A program made the position numbers and the translations under genes. A stretch of DNA of 64,000 nt from Paraburkholderia sp041321145 (GTDB lineage: Bacteria; Pseudomonadota; Gammaproteobacteria; Burkholderiales; Burkholderiaceae), in NCBI RefSeq assembly GCF_041321145.1, contig NZ_JBGGWA010000001.1:682001-746000 (forward strand), read 5' to 3'. Below are positions 17,896 through 27,300 of the stretch, in pieces (the first letter of the stretch is position 1; each line of letters opens with the position of its first letter). Below the pieces are notes generated by a model that saw only the letters and a program-made list of their open reading frames with translations, was not told the origin of the DNA and did not search any database.

Positions 17896-18858
17896 ATGAC
17901 GCAGAGGATGCGCCGCCGTGTGCTGATGGCCGGCACGCTTGCTGCGGCCGGCCTGACAGGGGCGGCACGTGCCGATGTGATGCAGGCCGGCATGCTGAAG
18001 ATCGCCCTCGTGTTGAAGTCGCTCACCGATCCGTTCACGGTAGCGCTGGCGGGCGCGGCGCAGAACTATCAGAAGCACTACGCGTCGCAGTTCGGTTTGA
18101 CGGTTCGTGGAACAACCACGGAGACCGACACTTCCGGGCAAATCCGGATGGTGGACGAGTTGATCAAGGCCCGGATGAACGCGATCGTTGTCGCGCCGAT
18201 TGACTCGAAGGCGCTGACAGCGATCGTCGCGCGGGGAATCAAGGCGGGAATCATCATGGTCACCATCGACAACCCGCTCGACGATGCCGCGCAGGATGCC
18301 GCCGGTATTTCCGTGCCGTTCGTCGGCCCGGACAACCGCAAGGGTGCGATGCAGGTGGGGAATTATCTTGCTGGACGGCTCAAGGCCGGGGAGCAGGTCG
18401 GGATCATCGAAGGCGTTTCCGCGGAACGCAACGCGCTGCAACGCACGGCGGGTTGCAAGGATGCGATGAACGCGGCCGGCATGAAGATCGTCGCGATACG
18501 AAGCGCCGACTGGGAGTATGGGAAAGGAAGAGACGTGGCGTCGAGAATGTTGGCGGACTACCCGCGGATCCGTGCGTTGATGTGCGGCAACGACACCATG
18601 GCGATGGGGGCGGTGGATGCGGTGCGCGATGCGGGCAGAACCGGCGGCGTTTATATCACCGGCTACAACGATAACGATGCGATCAAGCCGCTGATCGCCG
18701 ACGGCCGCGTGCTCGCCACGATGAATCAGTTTGCCGAGCGGCAAGCCGTGTTTGGGATCGATGTGGCATTGAAGGCGGTCACCGAACAGAGAAAGCAGAG
18801 CGAGTTGTCGCGGGTGATAGAGACACCGCTGCAGTTGGTGACGAGCGAGAATCATTGA
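17896..18858 (+). CDS. periplasmic sugar-binding protein (ABC-type, orphan)
   Basis: ATG 17896 follows TAGGAG by 7 bases; the longer frame to 17803 overlaps the kinase gene. The 320-residue protein has an N-terminal export signal (RMRRRVLMAGTLAAAGL...ARA, with a twin-arginine-like RRRVLMAG) and a periplasmic-binding-protein-4 fold of the ribose/xylose class. Visible landmarks are KIALVLKSLTDPF, NAIVVAPIDSKAL and MCGNDTMAMGAVDAVRDAG. Such proteins deliver a sugar to an ABC importer, but no permease or ATPase gene is nearby on either strand. It may supply a transporter encoded elsewhere or act as a sensor. It may be co-transcribed with the LRR-kinase 61 bases upstream. Confidence 0.88.
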   Translation: MTQRMRRRVLMAGTLAAAGLTGAARADVMQAGMLKIALVLKSLTDPFTVALAGAAQNYQKHYASQFGLTVRGTTTETDTSGQIRMVDELIKARMNAIVVAPIDSKALTAIVARGIKAGIIMVTIDNPLDDAAQDAAGISVPFVGPDNRKGAMQVGNYLAGRLKAGEQVGIIEGVSAERNALQRTAGCKDAMNAAGMKIVAIRSADWEYGKGRDVASRMLADYPRIRALMCGNDTMAMGAVDAVRDAGRTGGVYITGYNDNDAIKPLIADGRVLATMNQFAERQAVFGIDVALKAVTEQRKQSELSRVIETPLQLVTSENH

Positions 18859-18922
18859 CGGACGAGAAGTACGAAAGTCGCCGCGCTCTGCTTACAAAAG
18901 ACGTTCTAAAAGAATAAAACTT

Positions 18923-18939
18923 AATGTAAGTGAATGTAA
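18923..18939. promoter_or_regulatory. direct repeat upstream of phosphodiesterase
   Basis: AATGTAA occurs twice, starting at 18923 and 18933, one helical turn apart, in the AT-rich 202-base spacer before the phosphodiesterase gene. Tandem heptamers recall a Pho box, but the unit differs from CTGTCAT and the spacing is 10 rather than 11 bases, so PhoB control is only a possibility. Confidence 0.3.
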
Positions 18940-19060
18940 TCGAAATCCTTCGGTAACATTCGTGACTCGTTGAGTCTCCAGAATGGTCCGCTGCTCATGC
19001 CGCCTATACGGCGGCGAGCAGGCCGCCAGTTCACCCCCATACCTGTCTGGAGACAAACCG

Positions 19061-20713
19061 ATGAGTAGTCCCTTCCGCTACGCGTTGCCCTCAGGATTGA
19101 TCCTCGCCGCATTGCTTAGCGCATGCGGCGGCCATGATGACAATCCCAGCACGTCAACGCCCGCGTCGAACGGAATCGCCAGCGCGCAGCATGTGCTGCT
19201 TGTGAGCGTCGACGGCATGCATCAGCAGGATCTCGCCAACTGTATCGCCAATAAAACCTGTCCGAACATCGCGGCACTTGCGCAGACAGGCGTGACCTAT
19301 TCGAACGCCTTCACGCCGGGTCTCTCGGATTCGTTCCCGGGTCTGGCCGCGCTGCTCACGGGCGGGTCGCCGAAAACCGCCGGCCTCTTCTATGACGTCT
19401 CCTATGACCGCACGCTCTACGCTCCGAGCGATACGCAGTGCAAAGGCGCGCAAGGCTGGAACGTGGTGTTCGACGAAACGACCGGTATCGATGCAATGAA
19501 CGGCGGCGCGCTCGTCCACATGAACGGCGGCGGCGCATTCAATCCGCAAGCCATTCCGAACGCGAAGGTGAACGGGGTCTGTACGCCGGTCTATCCGCAC
19601 AACTACATCAAGACCAACACGGTCTTCGAAGTCGTCAAGTCGCAAATGGCCAACGCCCGCACCGCCTGGGCGGACAAGCATGCGTGGGGCTATGACTGGG
19701 TGAATGGACCGTCGGGCAAGGGCGTCGACGATCTGGCGCGCACCGAAATCAATTCGATCGACCCGGCGACGAAGACCAACTACACCGACGTTTATACGCA
19801 TACCGAAACGTTCGACAATCTGCACGTGCAGGCGATCATTAACCAGATCGACGGCAAAGACTCCACCGGCACGACCACGCCGGGTGTGCCGACCGTCTTC
19901 GGCACCAACTTCCAGACGCTGAGCGTCGCGCAGAAAGCAACCAATGCATCGGGTGGCGGCTATACGGACGCCAACTTCACGCCCGGTCCGCAGGTTGCCG
20001 CCGCGATCACCTATGTCGACACGGCAATCGGCAAAATGGCAGCCGAACTGAAAGCGCGGAACCTGGCCGCGTCGACCGTGTTCATCGTCACGGCCAAGCA
20101 CGGTCAATCGCCCTCCGACCATACGAAGCTGGTCAAGAATGGCGACTCGTTGACGGCTCTGCTCGAAGCCAACAACTATCTCGACTCGAAAGGCAACTTC
20201 GGCCAGTTCGCGACGACGAGCGGCAACCTGAACGACGGCACCGGCCTCGTGGGTACGGGCATGGCCCAGACCGACGATGTCGGGTTGATCTGGCTGCGCG
20301 ACCAGACGCAAGCCGCGCAGGTCGTGGCGACACTGCAGGCTAATCTGTCGTGCACCTCGACGGGCATCTGCGCAGACGGTCCGCAGGCCTACATCCTGAC
20401 CGGCGCCGCGCTGGCGGCGAAGTTCGGCGATCCAGCGCAAGGCCGCACGCCGGACATCGTCGTGCAGCCGAATCCGGGCGTGATCTATACCGGCAGCAAG
20501 GTGAAAGACGCTGAACACGGCGGCAATGCGCCGGACGATAGCCACCTCGGCCTGCTGGTTTCGTATCCGACGCTGCAGGCGGCAACGAACGCCACGACGG
20601 TCAGCACGACCCAGGTGGCGCCGACCATTTTGAAGTCGCTGAATCTGAACCCGTCGCTGCTGCAATCGGTGGCGGTGGAAGGCACGCAAGTGCTGCCGGG
20701 CCTGGGCTTCTAA
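19061..20713 (+). CDS. lipoprotein type I phosphodiesterase/nucleotide pyrophosphatase
   Basis: ATG 19061 follows GGAG by 9 bases. The 550-residue protein opens with a lipoprotein signal ending in LLSAC (acyl-cysteine C22). The alkaline-phosphatase superfamily core follows: first metal aspartate in LLVSVDGMHQQDL, a nucleophile region around SDSFPGLAALLTGG, then TAKHGQSP and the second metal cluster AEHGGNAPDDSHLGLLV. The layout corresponds to the type I phosphodiesterase/nucleotide pyrophosphatase family, which cleaves phosphodiester or pyrophosphate bonds using two zinc ions. It is probably anchored in the outer membrane facing the periplasm or outside. Its natural substrate is unknown. A strong hairpin 45 bases after the stop probably ends its transcript. 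Confidence 0.87.
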   Translation: MSSPFRYALPSGLILAALLSACGGHDDNPSTSTPASNGIASAQHVLLVSVDGMHQQDLANCIANKTCPNIAALAQTGVTYSNAFTPGLSDSFPGLAALLTGGSPKTAGLFYDVSYDRTLYAPSDTQCKGAQGWNVVFDETTGIDAMNGGALVHMNGGGAFNPQAIPNAKVNGVCTPVYPHNYIKTNTVFEVVKSQMANARTAWADKHAWGYDWVNGPSGKGVDDLARTEINSIDPATKTNYTDVYTHTETFDNLHVQAIINQIDGKDSTGTTTPGVPTVFGTNFQTLSVAQKATNASGGGYTDANFTPGPQVAAAITYVDTAIGKMAAELKARNLAASTVFIVTAKHGQSPSDHTKLVKNGDSLTALLEANNYLDSKGNFGQFATTSGNLNDGTGLVGTGMAQTDDVGLIWLRDQTQAAQVVATLQANLSCTSTGICADGPQAYILTGAALAAKFGDPAQGRTPDIVVQPNPGVIYTGSKVKDAEHGGNAPDDSHLGLLVSYPTLQAATNATTVSTTQVAPTILKSLNLNPSLLQSVAVEGTQVLPGLGF

Positions 20714-20757
20714 CGGTCTTTGCTGTCCGTGCCGTTCTGATCGTCACGGGTTGGAGA

Positions 20758-20787
20758 GCAGGCGAGTGAGCGGCTTCACTCGCCTGC
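20758..20787 (+). terminator. hairpin terminator after phosphodiesterase gene
   Basis: GCAGGCGAGTGA and its exact complement TCACTCGCCTGC form a 12-base perfect stem around a 6-base loop, 45 bases after the stop codon. Only a weak T-rich tail follows, so it may need Rho or act as a 3'-end stabiliser. Confidence 0.65.
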
Positions 20788-20947
20788 CGTCAATTGTCAA
20801 CACCATCCGGGTCCCGAACGTGCGCTCGCGCACGAAGATCGCGCCCGGACTCGTCATCTATCCCATTTCCCTTCTTGCCCTTGCGGCGCGTGGCGGCTGG
20901 ACAAGCCCCTCGTAGCAAACCCTCCCACCCCCTCCCGCTGGGTTCGC

Positions 20948-20980
20948 CCCTACCGCAAGTGTAGGGAGTTGACCCATCCC
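20948..20980. promoter_or_regulatory. candidate operator shared with secretion operon
   Basis: CCCTAC-N7-GTAGGG is an inverted repeat directly followed by AGTTGACCCATCCC. The stretch CGCAAGTGTAGGGAG plus ACCCATCC closely matches the reverse complement of the element at 41458-41483 before gspG. It lies about 125 bases upstream of the first oxidase gene. Binding by one of the two NarL-type regulators in the cluster is a hypothesis. Confidence 0.45.
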
Positions 20981-21062
20981 AGGCGCCCGCGCGCATCTGC
21001 AGAATCCATCTACGGGTCCGTGTCGCACGAACCCGTCGTGTGCCCACGGTAGAGCATGGCCT

Positions 21063-21081
21063 CCAGCGCGGTTCGCGCTGG
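21063..21081 (+). promoter_or_regulatory. stem-loop in the leader of the oxidase operon
   Basis: CCAGCGCG-GTT-CGCGCTGG is a perfect 8-base stem with a 3-base loop, ending 22 bases before the ATG and just upstream of the GGAGG ribosome site. It could stabilise the mRNA or affect translation. It has no T tract, so it is not a terminator. Confidence 0.45.
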
Positions 21082-21103
21082 CTGACCCCTGGACGGAGGT
21101 CAT

Positions 21104-22666
21104 ATGTTCAGCATTCCCATGTGTCGGAACGGCTTTGCAGCGCTGCTGTTGCTGCTATTCGCGTTGCCGTCGTTCGCCCAGTCGTTCCGCGTGCAATGTC
21201 CGCCGACGACGACGTTGCATCCGAACGCGCTGCCGTCCGGCGCGGGCGAGCCGGCTTATATCGGCCCGTCGGCGACCGCCCCCGGCTCGACGGCAAAGAC
21301 CTATGTCAATGGCGCGATCAAATGCCAGCAGATTTCGGGCGGCGACGGTTACGCGACGATGGGCGACGGCACGCAGACCTACATGTTCTCCTTCGGTCCG
21401 TTATCCGGCCTCGCCGACATTCGGAACGGCCTGCCCGGCACCCAGTTCGCCTCGGTGTTCAACACCGTCGGCGACGCCACGGTCGATCTGAACTACAACG
21501 GCGCAGTCGGCCTTGCGCCGGACCCGGAATCGGTGCCGGCCGGCCAGCTGACCGGTCACGTCGACCCGCGGCCGATCATGGACATCGGCGTGATGAACGG
21601 CAACATTCCCGCGCCGACCATGGCCATCGACGAGGACGACGAGTTCTTCCTGACGCTCACCAACGTCGGGATGATCATGCGCCCCGACCTGTTCGAACAG
21701 CACACGGTGCACTTCCACGGCTACCCGAACGCTTCGGCTTTCTTCGACGGCGTGCCGGATGCCTCGGTAGCGATCAACATCGGCGCGAGCTTTACCTACT
21801 ACTACCTCTCGCCCGACGCCGGCACCTACTTCTGGCACTGCCACATCACGCCGCCTGAGCATCTGCAAATGGGGATGGTCGGACAGATCTACGTGCGACC
21901 CCGGCAGAACCGGGTCACCACGGCCACGCTCTACGACTCGCTGGTAGCGCAGCAGCTCGACCCGCGCACGCGGTGCGGCACCGACATTCTCTGCTCGGCG
22001 CCGCTGCCGCCGCAGAACAGCGTGAGGCACATGAAGAACAAGAGCGGCACGCCGACGCTCTACGCCTACAACGACGGCGACGGTTCGACCGCCTACGACG
22101 TGGAGTATCCGATCCAGATTCATGGCTTCGATCCGAACTTCCACTTCATCGGCATGACCTTCAATCCCGAGCCGTTCGTCGATATGAAGGACAAACACTT
22201 CATGTTGAACGGCCGCAGCTATCCGGACACGGTCACGCCGGGTCCGATGCAAACGCCGGTGGCGGACGGCTCAAAGCACTATTCGCAACCCTTGCCGGCG
22301 TTGATCAACATTCCGGCCGGCGGCAAGGCGCTGCTCAGAATCTCGGACCTCGACGTCACCGAGTTTCAGACGCTCGCCTCGCTCGGCATTCCGATGCACG
22401 TGATCGGCATGAACGCCCGGCTATTGCGCGATCTGGCCGGCAACGACATGACCTACACCACGAACTCGATCACGCTGGGCGGCGGTGAGTCGATCGACGT
22501 GATTCTCGACGCGAGCGATACGACGAAGTACTCGCCAGGCGCGATCTATTACCTGTACACGCCGAACCTCGATCACCTGTCGAACGACGCCGAGAATTTC
22601 GGCGGGTTGATGACCGAGGTCCACATCTGCCATTCGGTGGACCCGACCACGAAGTCCTGCTCCTAG
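21104..22666 (+). CDS. secreted multicopper oxidase, copper site in N-terminal domain
   Basis: The 520-residue protein starts at ATG 21104 after GGAGG, with a signal peptide ending near SFAQS (residue 26). It has cupredoxin domains. The N-terminal one contains HTVHFHG (H200, H203, H205) and HCHITPPEHLQMGM (H245, C246, H247, H253, M258). These supply a type 1 copper site and half of a trinuclear cluster. In the C-terminal domain the equivalent places read PMHVIGMN and YLYTPNLDHL, so the other four trinuclear histidines are missing. It is first in an operon with a second oxidase 10 bases downstream that carries the complementary half. It probably oxidises a metal ion or phenolic outside the inner membrane; the substrate is unknown. 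Confidence 0.88.
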   Translation: MFSIPMCRNGFAALLLLLFALPSFAQSFRVQCPPTTTLHPNALPSGAGEPAYIGPSATAPGSTAKTYVNGAIKCQQISGGDGYATMGDGTQTYMFSFGPLSGLADIRNGLPGTQFASVFNTVGDATVDLNYNGAVGLAPDPESVPAGQLTGHVDPRPIMDIGVMNGNIPAPTMAIDEDDEFFLTLTNVGMIMRPDLFEQHTVHFHGYPNASAFFDGVPDASVAINIGASFTYYYLSPDAGTYFWHCHITPPEHLQMGMVGQIYVRPRQNRVTTATLYDSLVAQQLDPRTRCGTDILCSAPLPPQNSVRHMKNKSGTPTLYAYNDGDGSTAYDVEYPIQIHGFDPNFHFIGMTFNPEPFVDMKDKHFMLNGRSYPDTVTPGPMQTPVADGSKHYSQPLPALINIPAGGKALLRISDLDVTEFQTLASLGIPMHVIGMNARLLRDLAGNDMTYTTNSITLGGGESIDVILDASDTTKYSPGAIYYLYTPNLDHLSNDAENFGGLMTEVHICHSVDPTTKSCS

Positions 22667-22676
22667 GAGAACAACC

Positions 22677-24338
22677 GTGGGTAACTTCATCAACACAAGG
22701 TGGATCGCGATGCGTGCGGAGCTGGCATGCGTGGCGCGTATCGGGCGCAGTACACGATTGGCACGCATCGCACGCATCGCACGCATCGCGCGCTTCGGCG
22801 TCACGCTGCTGGCTGCGCTGTTTTGCCTGCAGGCGCAGGCCGCCGCGCCCGGGATCACCGGCACGACGTTCGACTTCAGTGCCGAGGCGAACCGTATCAG
22901 TCAGCCGGATGGCACGAGCATTTATTCCTGGGGGTATGGCTGCCGCACGGCGCCGGCGGGATTTTCGCCGGCGGGCATCCCGGGCGCGAACTGTCCGAGC
23001 ATGCAGATTCCGGGGCCGACGCTGATCGTCAAACAGGGCGACGTCGTCACCATCACGCTCACCAACAACCTGCCGGCTGCCGCGGGCAACACCTCGATCC
23101 TGTTTCCCGGCTTCCAGGTGTGCGCGGCGGTGCTGAACCCGGACGGCACCTGTCCGGCGACGCAAACCGGCGTGCCGGGTGTGCTGACGCGCGAGGCGAC
23201 GCACGGCAACACGGTGACCTACAGCTTCGTCGCGGCGACGCCGGGCACGCATAGTTACTACAGCGGCACGCAGGGCGATCTGCAGATCGAAATGGGTCTG
23301 TTCGGCGCGCTGATCGTGTTGCCGACTACCTCGACCGGTTCGCTCGCCGTGCCGACGGGTTGCCGCGCGGTATCCGCGAGTCTTCCCGACGGGCAACCCG
23401 ATTACCGCAATGCCGCGGCAGCCTACAACCATAGCGCGACCTGCTACGACCGCGAGTATCTGTTCCAGTTTTCCGAAATGGATCCGCGCATCCATCTGCA
23501 GGCCGAGCAGGAGGCCGCCAAATCCTGCACCCAACCCACCGGCTGCATGAGCGTCGAAACGGAGCCCTATCACCCGGCCTATTACATGATCAATGGACGT
23601 TCGATGCCGGACGACATGGATCCGAACTACGCGCAGCAATATCCGAATCAGCCGTACAACGGCAATCCGCACATGCATCCGGGCGAGCTGGTGCTGTTGC
23701 GGGTGATCGGCACGGGGCGCTGGCAGCACCCTTTCCACGAACACGGTAATCACGTGCGAGTGCTGGCGCGCGACGGCAACCTGCTGCTCAGCAAGACGGA
23801 TCCGACCAAACTCGCGGGCCCCTTGCTCTTCACGACCACGACGACGCCCGGCCTCGCCCTGGACGGCATCTTCTACTGGACCGGCCGCGGCCTGAATTGG
23901 GACGTCTACGGACACAAGCCGGGCGACGGCAGCGTCTGCATTCCGGACGCCAACGGCTACTACACGGCCGATCCGAAAGCGCCGAACTACTACGAGTGGT
24001 GCGCCGATCACAACAAGGCGCTGGAAGCCCATCCATTCGGCAACGTGGGGAGCGGCGGCCCGGTGACCTTGCCGGATGCACGTGTGCTCACCAACGGCAC
24101 ATGGTACGGCGGCAGTCCCTATCTCGGCCCGGACGCCACCGTTCGCGCCACGGCTTTCACCGGGACGACGCCGCCGAGCGGCACGGTCGTGAATCCACCG
24201 TCCAGCGAAGCGGGCTTTGCCTACATGTGGCACTCACACAATGAACGCGAGATCACCACGAACAACATCTTCCCTGGCGGAATGATGATGATGATGCTCG
24301 TGGATCCACAAGCTTTCACGATCAACGAAGGCAATTAG
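22677..24338 (+). CDS. secreted multicopper oxidase, copper site in C-terminal domain
   Basis: GTG 22677 lies after TAGGAG, 10 bases behind the first oxidase. The 553-residue product has a long basic n-region containing an (ARI)n repeat, then a hydrophobic core ending in QAQA near residue 58. The N-terminal cupredoxin domain has lost copper ligands: SILFPGFQ and GTHSYYSGTQ occupy the places of HxHG and WYHSH. The C-terminal domain keeps HPFHEHGNH (H351, H354, H356) and WHSH (H519, H521), followed by a methionine run GGMMMMM. No HCH motif exists, so it lacks the type 1 cysteine. The set is complementary to that of the upstream oxidase. Many cysteines suggest disulfides in the periplasm or outside. 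It may act as partner in a heteromeric enzyme. Confidence 0.85.
   Translation: MGNFINTRWIAMRAELACVARIGRSTRLARIARIARIARFGVTLLAALFCLQAQAAAPGITGTTFDFSAEANRISQPDGTSIYSWGYGCRTAPAGFSPAGIPGANCPSMQIPGPTLIVKQGDVVTITLTNNLPAAAGNTSILFPGFQVCAAVLNPDGTCPATQTGVPGVLTREATHGNTVTYSFVAATPGTHSYYSGTQGDLQIEMGLFGALIVLPTTSTGSLAVPTGCRAVSASLPDGQPDYRNAAAAYNHSATCYDREYLFQFSEMDPRIHLQAEQEAAKSCTQPTGCMSVETEPYHPAYYMINGRSMPDDMDPNYAQQYPNQPYNGNPHMHPGELVLLRVIGTGRWQHPFHEHGNHVRVLARDGNLLLSKTDPTKLAGPLLFTTTTTPGLALDGIFYWTGRGLNWDVYGHKPGDGSVCIPDANGYYTADPKAPNYYEWCADHNKALEAHPFGNVGSGGPVTLPDARVLTNGTWYGGSPYLGPDATVRATAFTGTTPPSGTVVNPPSSEAGFAYMWHSHNEREITTNNIFPGGMMMMMLVDPQAFTINEGN
22761..22796 (+). repeat. 9-base tandem repeat in signal region of second oxidase
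   Basis: Three perfect copies of GCACGCATC and a degenerate fourth encode (ARI)3ARF in the basic n-region of the signal peptide. Copy-number change would stay in frame and alter only the charge and length of the export signal. Confidence 0.75.
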
Positions 24339-24355
24339 AGGCGGGGAGAAACGCG

Positions 24356-27300
24356 ATGAGATCCACCCAGTTCAAAGGGACGCTCCTCGGTCTGATCAAG
24401 GCGGGCGTAGCGGCCACGATCCTGCTCACGGCGAGCGGCATGAGCTTCGCCCAAAGCGTCAGCCTGACGGCGAAAGCCGCAACGATCGCACTTCCCGATG
24501 GCCAGGTCGTGCCGATGTGGGGCTATACCTGTTCCGCCCCGGCAGTGGGGAACGCCGCGTGCGCGGCGTCGAATCCCGGCGCGGGCGCGAACTGGTCGCC
24601 CGTCGTGATTACGGTGCCGCCGGGATCGCTGACGATCAATCTCAAGAACAGTCTGCCGGGTTCCGTGCCGACCTCGCTCGTCGTGGTCGGGCAGCTCGGC
24701 GGTGGCCTCGGCACGACGGCGACGAGTACGCCGAGCCCCGTGCACGCGACGCAAACGGCGACCACCTGGCCGATCGCCAGCAGCGCGAGCGGCGCGACCT
24801 TTACCCCTCCCGCCCAGCCGCCGCGTGTGCAGTCGTTCGCCAGCGAAGTGACGAATGGTCAAACGACCTCGCTCACCTGGAACAATCTGAAGCCCGGCAC
24901 CTACCTGATCGAATCGGGCACCCATCCCTCCATTCAGGGGCCGATGGGTTTGTACGGGGTGCTCGTGGTCCGAACGCCGGCCAACGGCAGCACGCGCGCG
25001 CTCGCCTATCCCGGCATCCGTTATGACGCGGACGTGCCGCTGGTGCTGAGTGAAATCGATCCGGTGCAGAACGCCGCGGTGGCCTCCGCGGTCACGACGT
25101 CCGGTTTCAGCGAAACCAAAGTATGGTCGGGCCAGCCCGGTGGCTGCGGTAATCCGTCTTCGTCGACCTTCGGCAGCTGCTATCCGCCGGCGGTGAACTA
25201 CGATCCGCGCTACTACCTGATCAACGGTGTCGCGTTCGACCGCTCGAACGCCGCCGGCTCGACCTTTCCAGTCGCCGCGCCGGCCTCCACCGGGCTCGTG
25301 CTGCTGCGTTTCGTCAATGCCGGGCTGAAGATGCACATTCCGTCCGTGGTGGGTGCGCAAACCGGCAATCCGCCTATGTCCGGCTTCTCGCTGGTCGCGG
25401 AAGACGGCAACGTTTTGCCCGGCAATCTGCGGGTTCAGACATCGGCGTTTCTTGCTGCCGGAAAAACCTATGACGTGCTGATCAATGCACCGGCTGCCGG
25501 CTCGCTCGCCTTGCCCGTGTTCGACCGCGAGCTCAGCCTGTCCACCAACAATCAGCGCGATGGCGGGATGCAGGGCTACATCAGTGTCAACGGCGGCGCC
25601 GTGGGGATGTCGGCGGCCGGCAATTCCGGCGCGAAGGCTAACGCCGACAAGTACTTCCTCGTGGCGGGCAATACCTTGAGCGTGGCCGATCCCGGCCGTG
25701 GCGTGATCGCCAACGACGTGGGCGTGTACGGCGTGCAGGTCAAGACCCCGCCAACGGGCGGCGTACTCACCCTCAATCCGAACGGTACCTTCACGTATGT
25801 GCCGAACAGCGGCACGACTTCGGACAGCTTTGTCTATCAGGCGAACGGCAACCCCGCGCTGACGGCCAAGGTGACGCTGGCGGCTTGCACCGCGGGTGAC
25901 CACTGCCTGTCCGGCAAACCGGTCGCCAACGACGACCTGTACAGCAGCAATGTCGCCTCGTTCATGCATGTCGGCGCGCCAGGCGTGCTTGGCAACGACA
26001 CGGATGCTTCCGGCCTGCCACTCACCGCGACGCTGTCGGGCACGGCAACGGGCGGCACGGTCACGCTGAATGCCGACGGGTCGTTCAACGTCGTACCATC
26101 CGCGCCGCCGAAGGGTAACTCGACCGCTACCGTGACCTTCCAATACAAGGCGGTCAATTCGCAGAATACGGCGAGCGCGCTCGCGACCGTGACCGTGTCG
26201 TTCAAGGGCGGCAGCGGACTCGCCGTGGCGGTGAAGGACGCGCCGACCGGCACGCTGATCAACGACTATCGCTGGATCATCGAAGAGGACCGTACCTTCC
26301 AGATCGACCCCGCCTGCCAGGTGAACGGCGCGGGGCGTCCGGCTTCCTGCCCGCCGTTGCCGGTGCCGAGCCTTGGCACCAGTTTCCATACCAGCTACAT
26401 GCCGGTTATCGCGTCGGGCTGCATGGGAACCGTCTCATGCGAGTCGGGACAGACGGTGTTCGACCCGTCTACCAGCACGCATGTGCCTGCGGTGTGCGAT
26501 GTCGGCAACGGAGCGTGCCGCACCGACGCTTCGCAACAGACCCCGGTCGATCCCGCGCAGGTCGCGCTCGATCCGACGAAGCACTATTACATCTCGATCT
26601 TGCCGGGCGACGCAGGCAACACCTTCTCGCAAGGCTCCGGCACACCGAAGCCCGTCAAAAAGAGCGATCCCACCGGCCCGCAACGGCAATTCGACATTGC
26701 GAAAGATTGCCCGTCGGGCCCCGGCGGCGCGGATTTCGCGCCCGGCAGCGGCGCCTGCGGCCACGCCATGGGCGGTGCCCCGATCGCGCCCGCGCAGACG
26801 GCAGTCAACGTGGCGCTGCAACAAACGCCGCTGCAGACCGCGAAGATTTCCGTGTTCGTGTTTGAAGACGACGCCCCGGTCAATGGCGAAGTGGACGTCA
26901 GCGGCGGCACCGATGCCTTCGGCACCGCGCGCGAACCGGGGCTGGGCGGCTTCGAAATCAAACTCTTCGACGACGCCGGCGGCACGGGCGACCCGACCGG
27001 GCAGATGACGTATGACATGTTCAACATGCCGCTGTCCAACTCGCTGGCGGGATTGAAGGACCCGGCCACCGGTCTCGACGCCTGCCCGATTTCAAAGACG
27101 ACACATGACGGCCTCGTCGGCATGATTCCGACGTGTCCCAAGTTCGAGTCCGACGGCAAGACGCTGTCGCCGCTCGTGGGGCAGGCCATCATCGCCAATC
27201 TGATGCCCGGCCGTTATGGTGTGTCCGCGTATCCGGCGGCCGACCGGATCGGACGCGGTGAAGAGTGGCTCCAGACCAATACGCTCGACGGCCAGAAAGC

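Larger units (their letters stand above)
20714..21103. other. 390-base intergenic region before the oxidase operon
   Basis: No gene is seen here. The region holds, in order, a strong hairpin (20758-20787), a stretch without convincing reading frame, a CCCTAC/GTAGGG inverted repeat merged with an element shared with the secretion operon (20948-20980), a smaller ACGGGT/ACCCGT inverted repeat (21012-21036) and a stem-loop just before the ribosome site (21063-21081). It probably contains the promoter of the 21104-36442 operon. Confidence 0.7.

Noticed and set aside
22761..22796. CRISPR-like or regulatory repeat array
   Set aside because: The 9-base repeats are contiguous, without spacers, and lie in frame within the signal peptide of the second oxidase.
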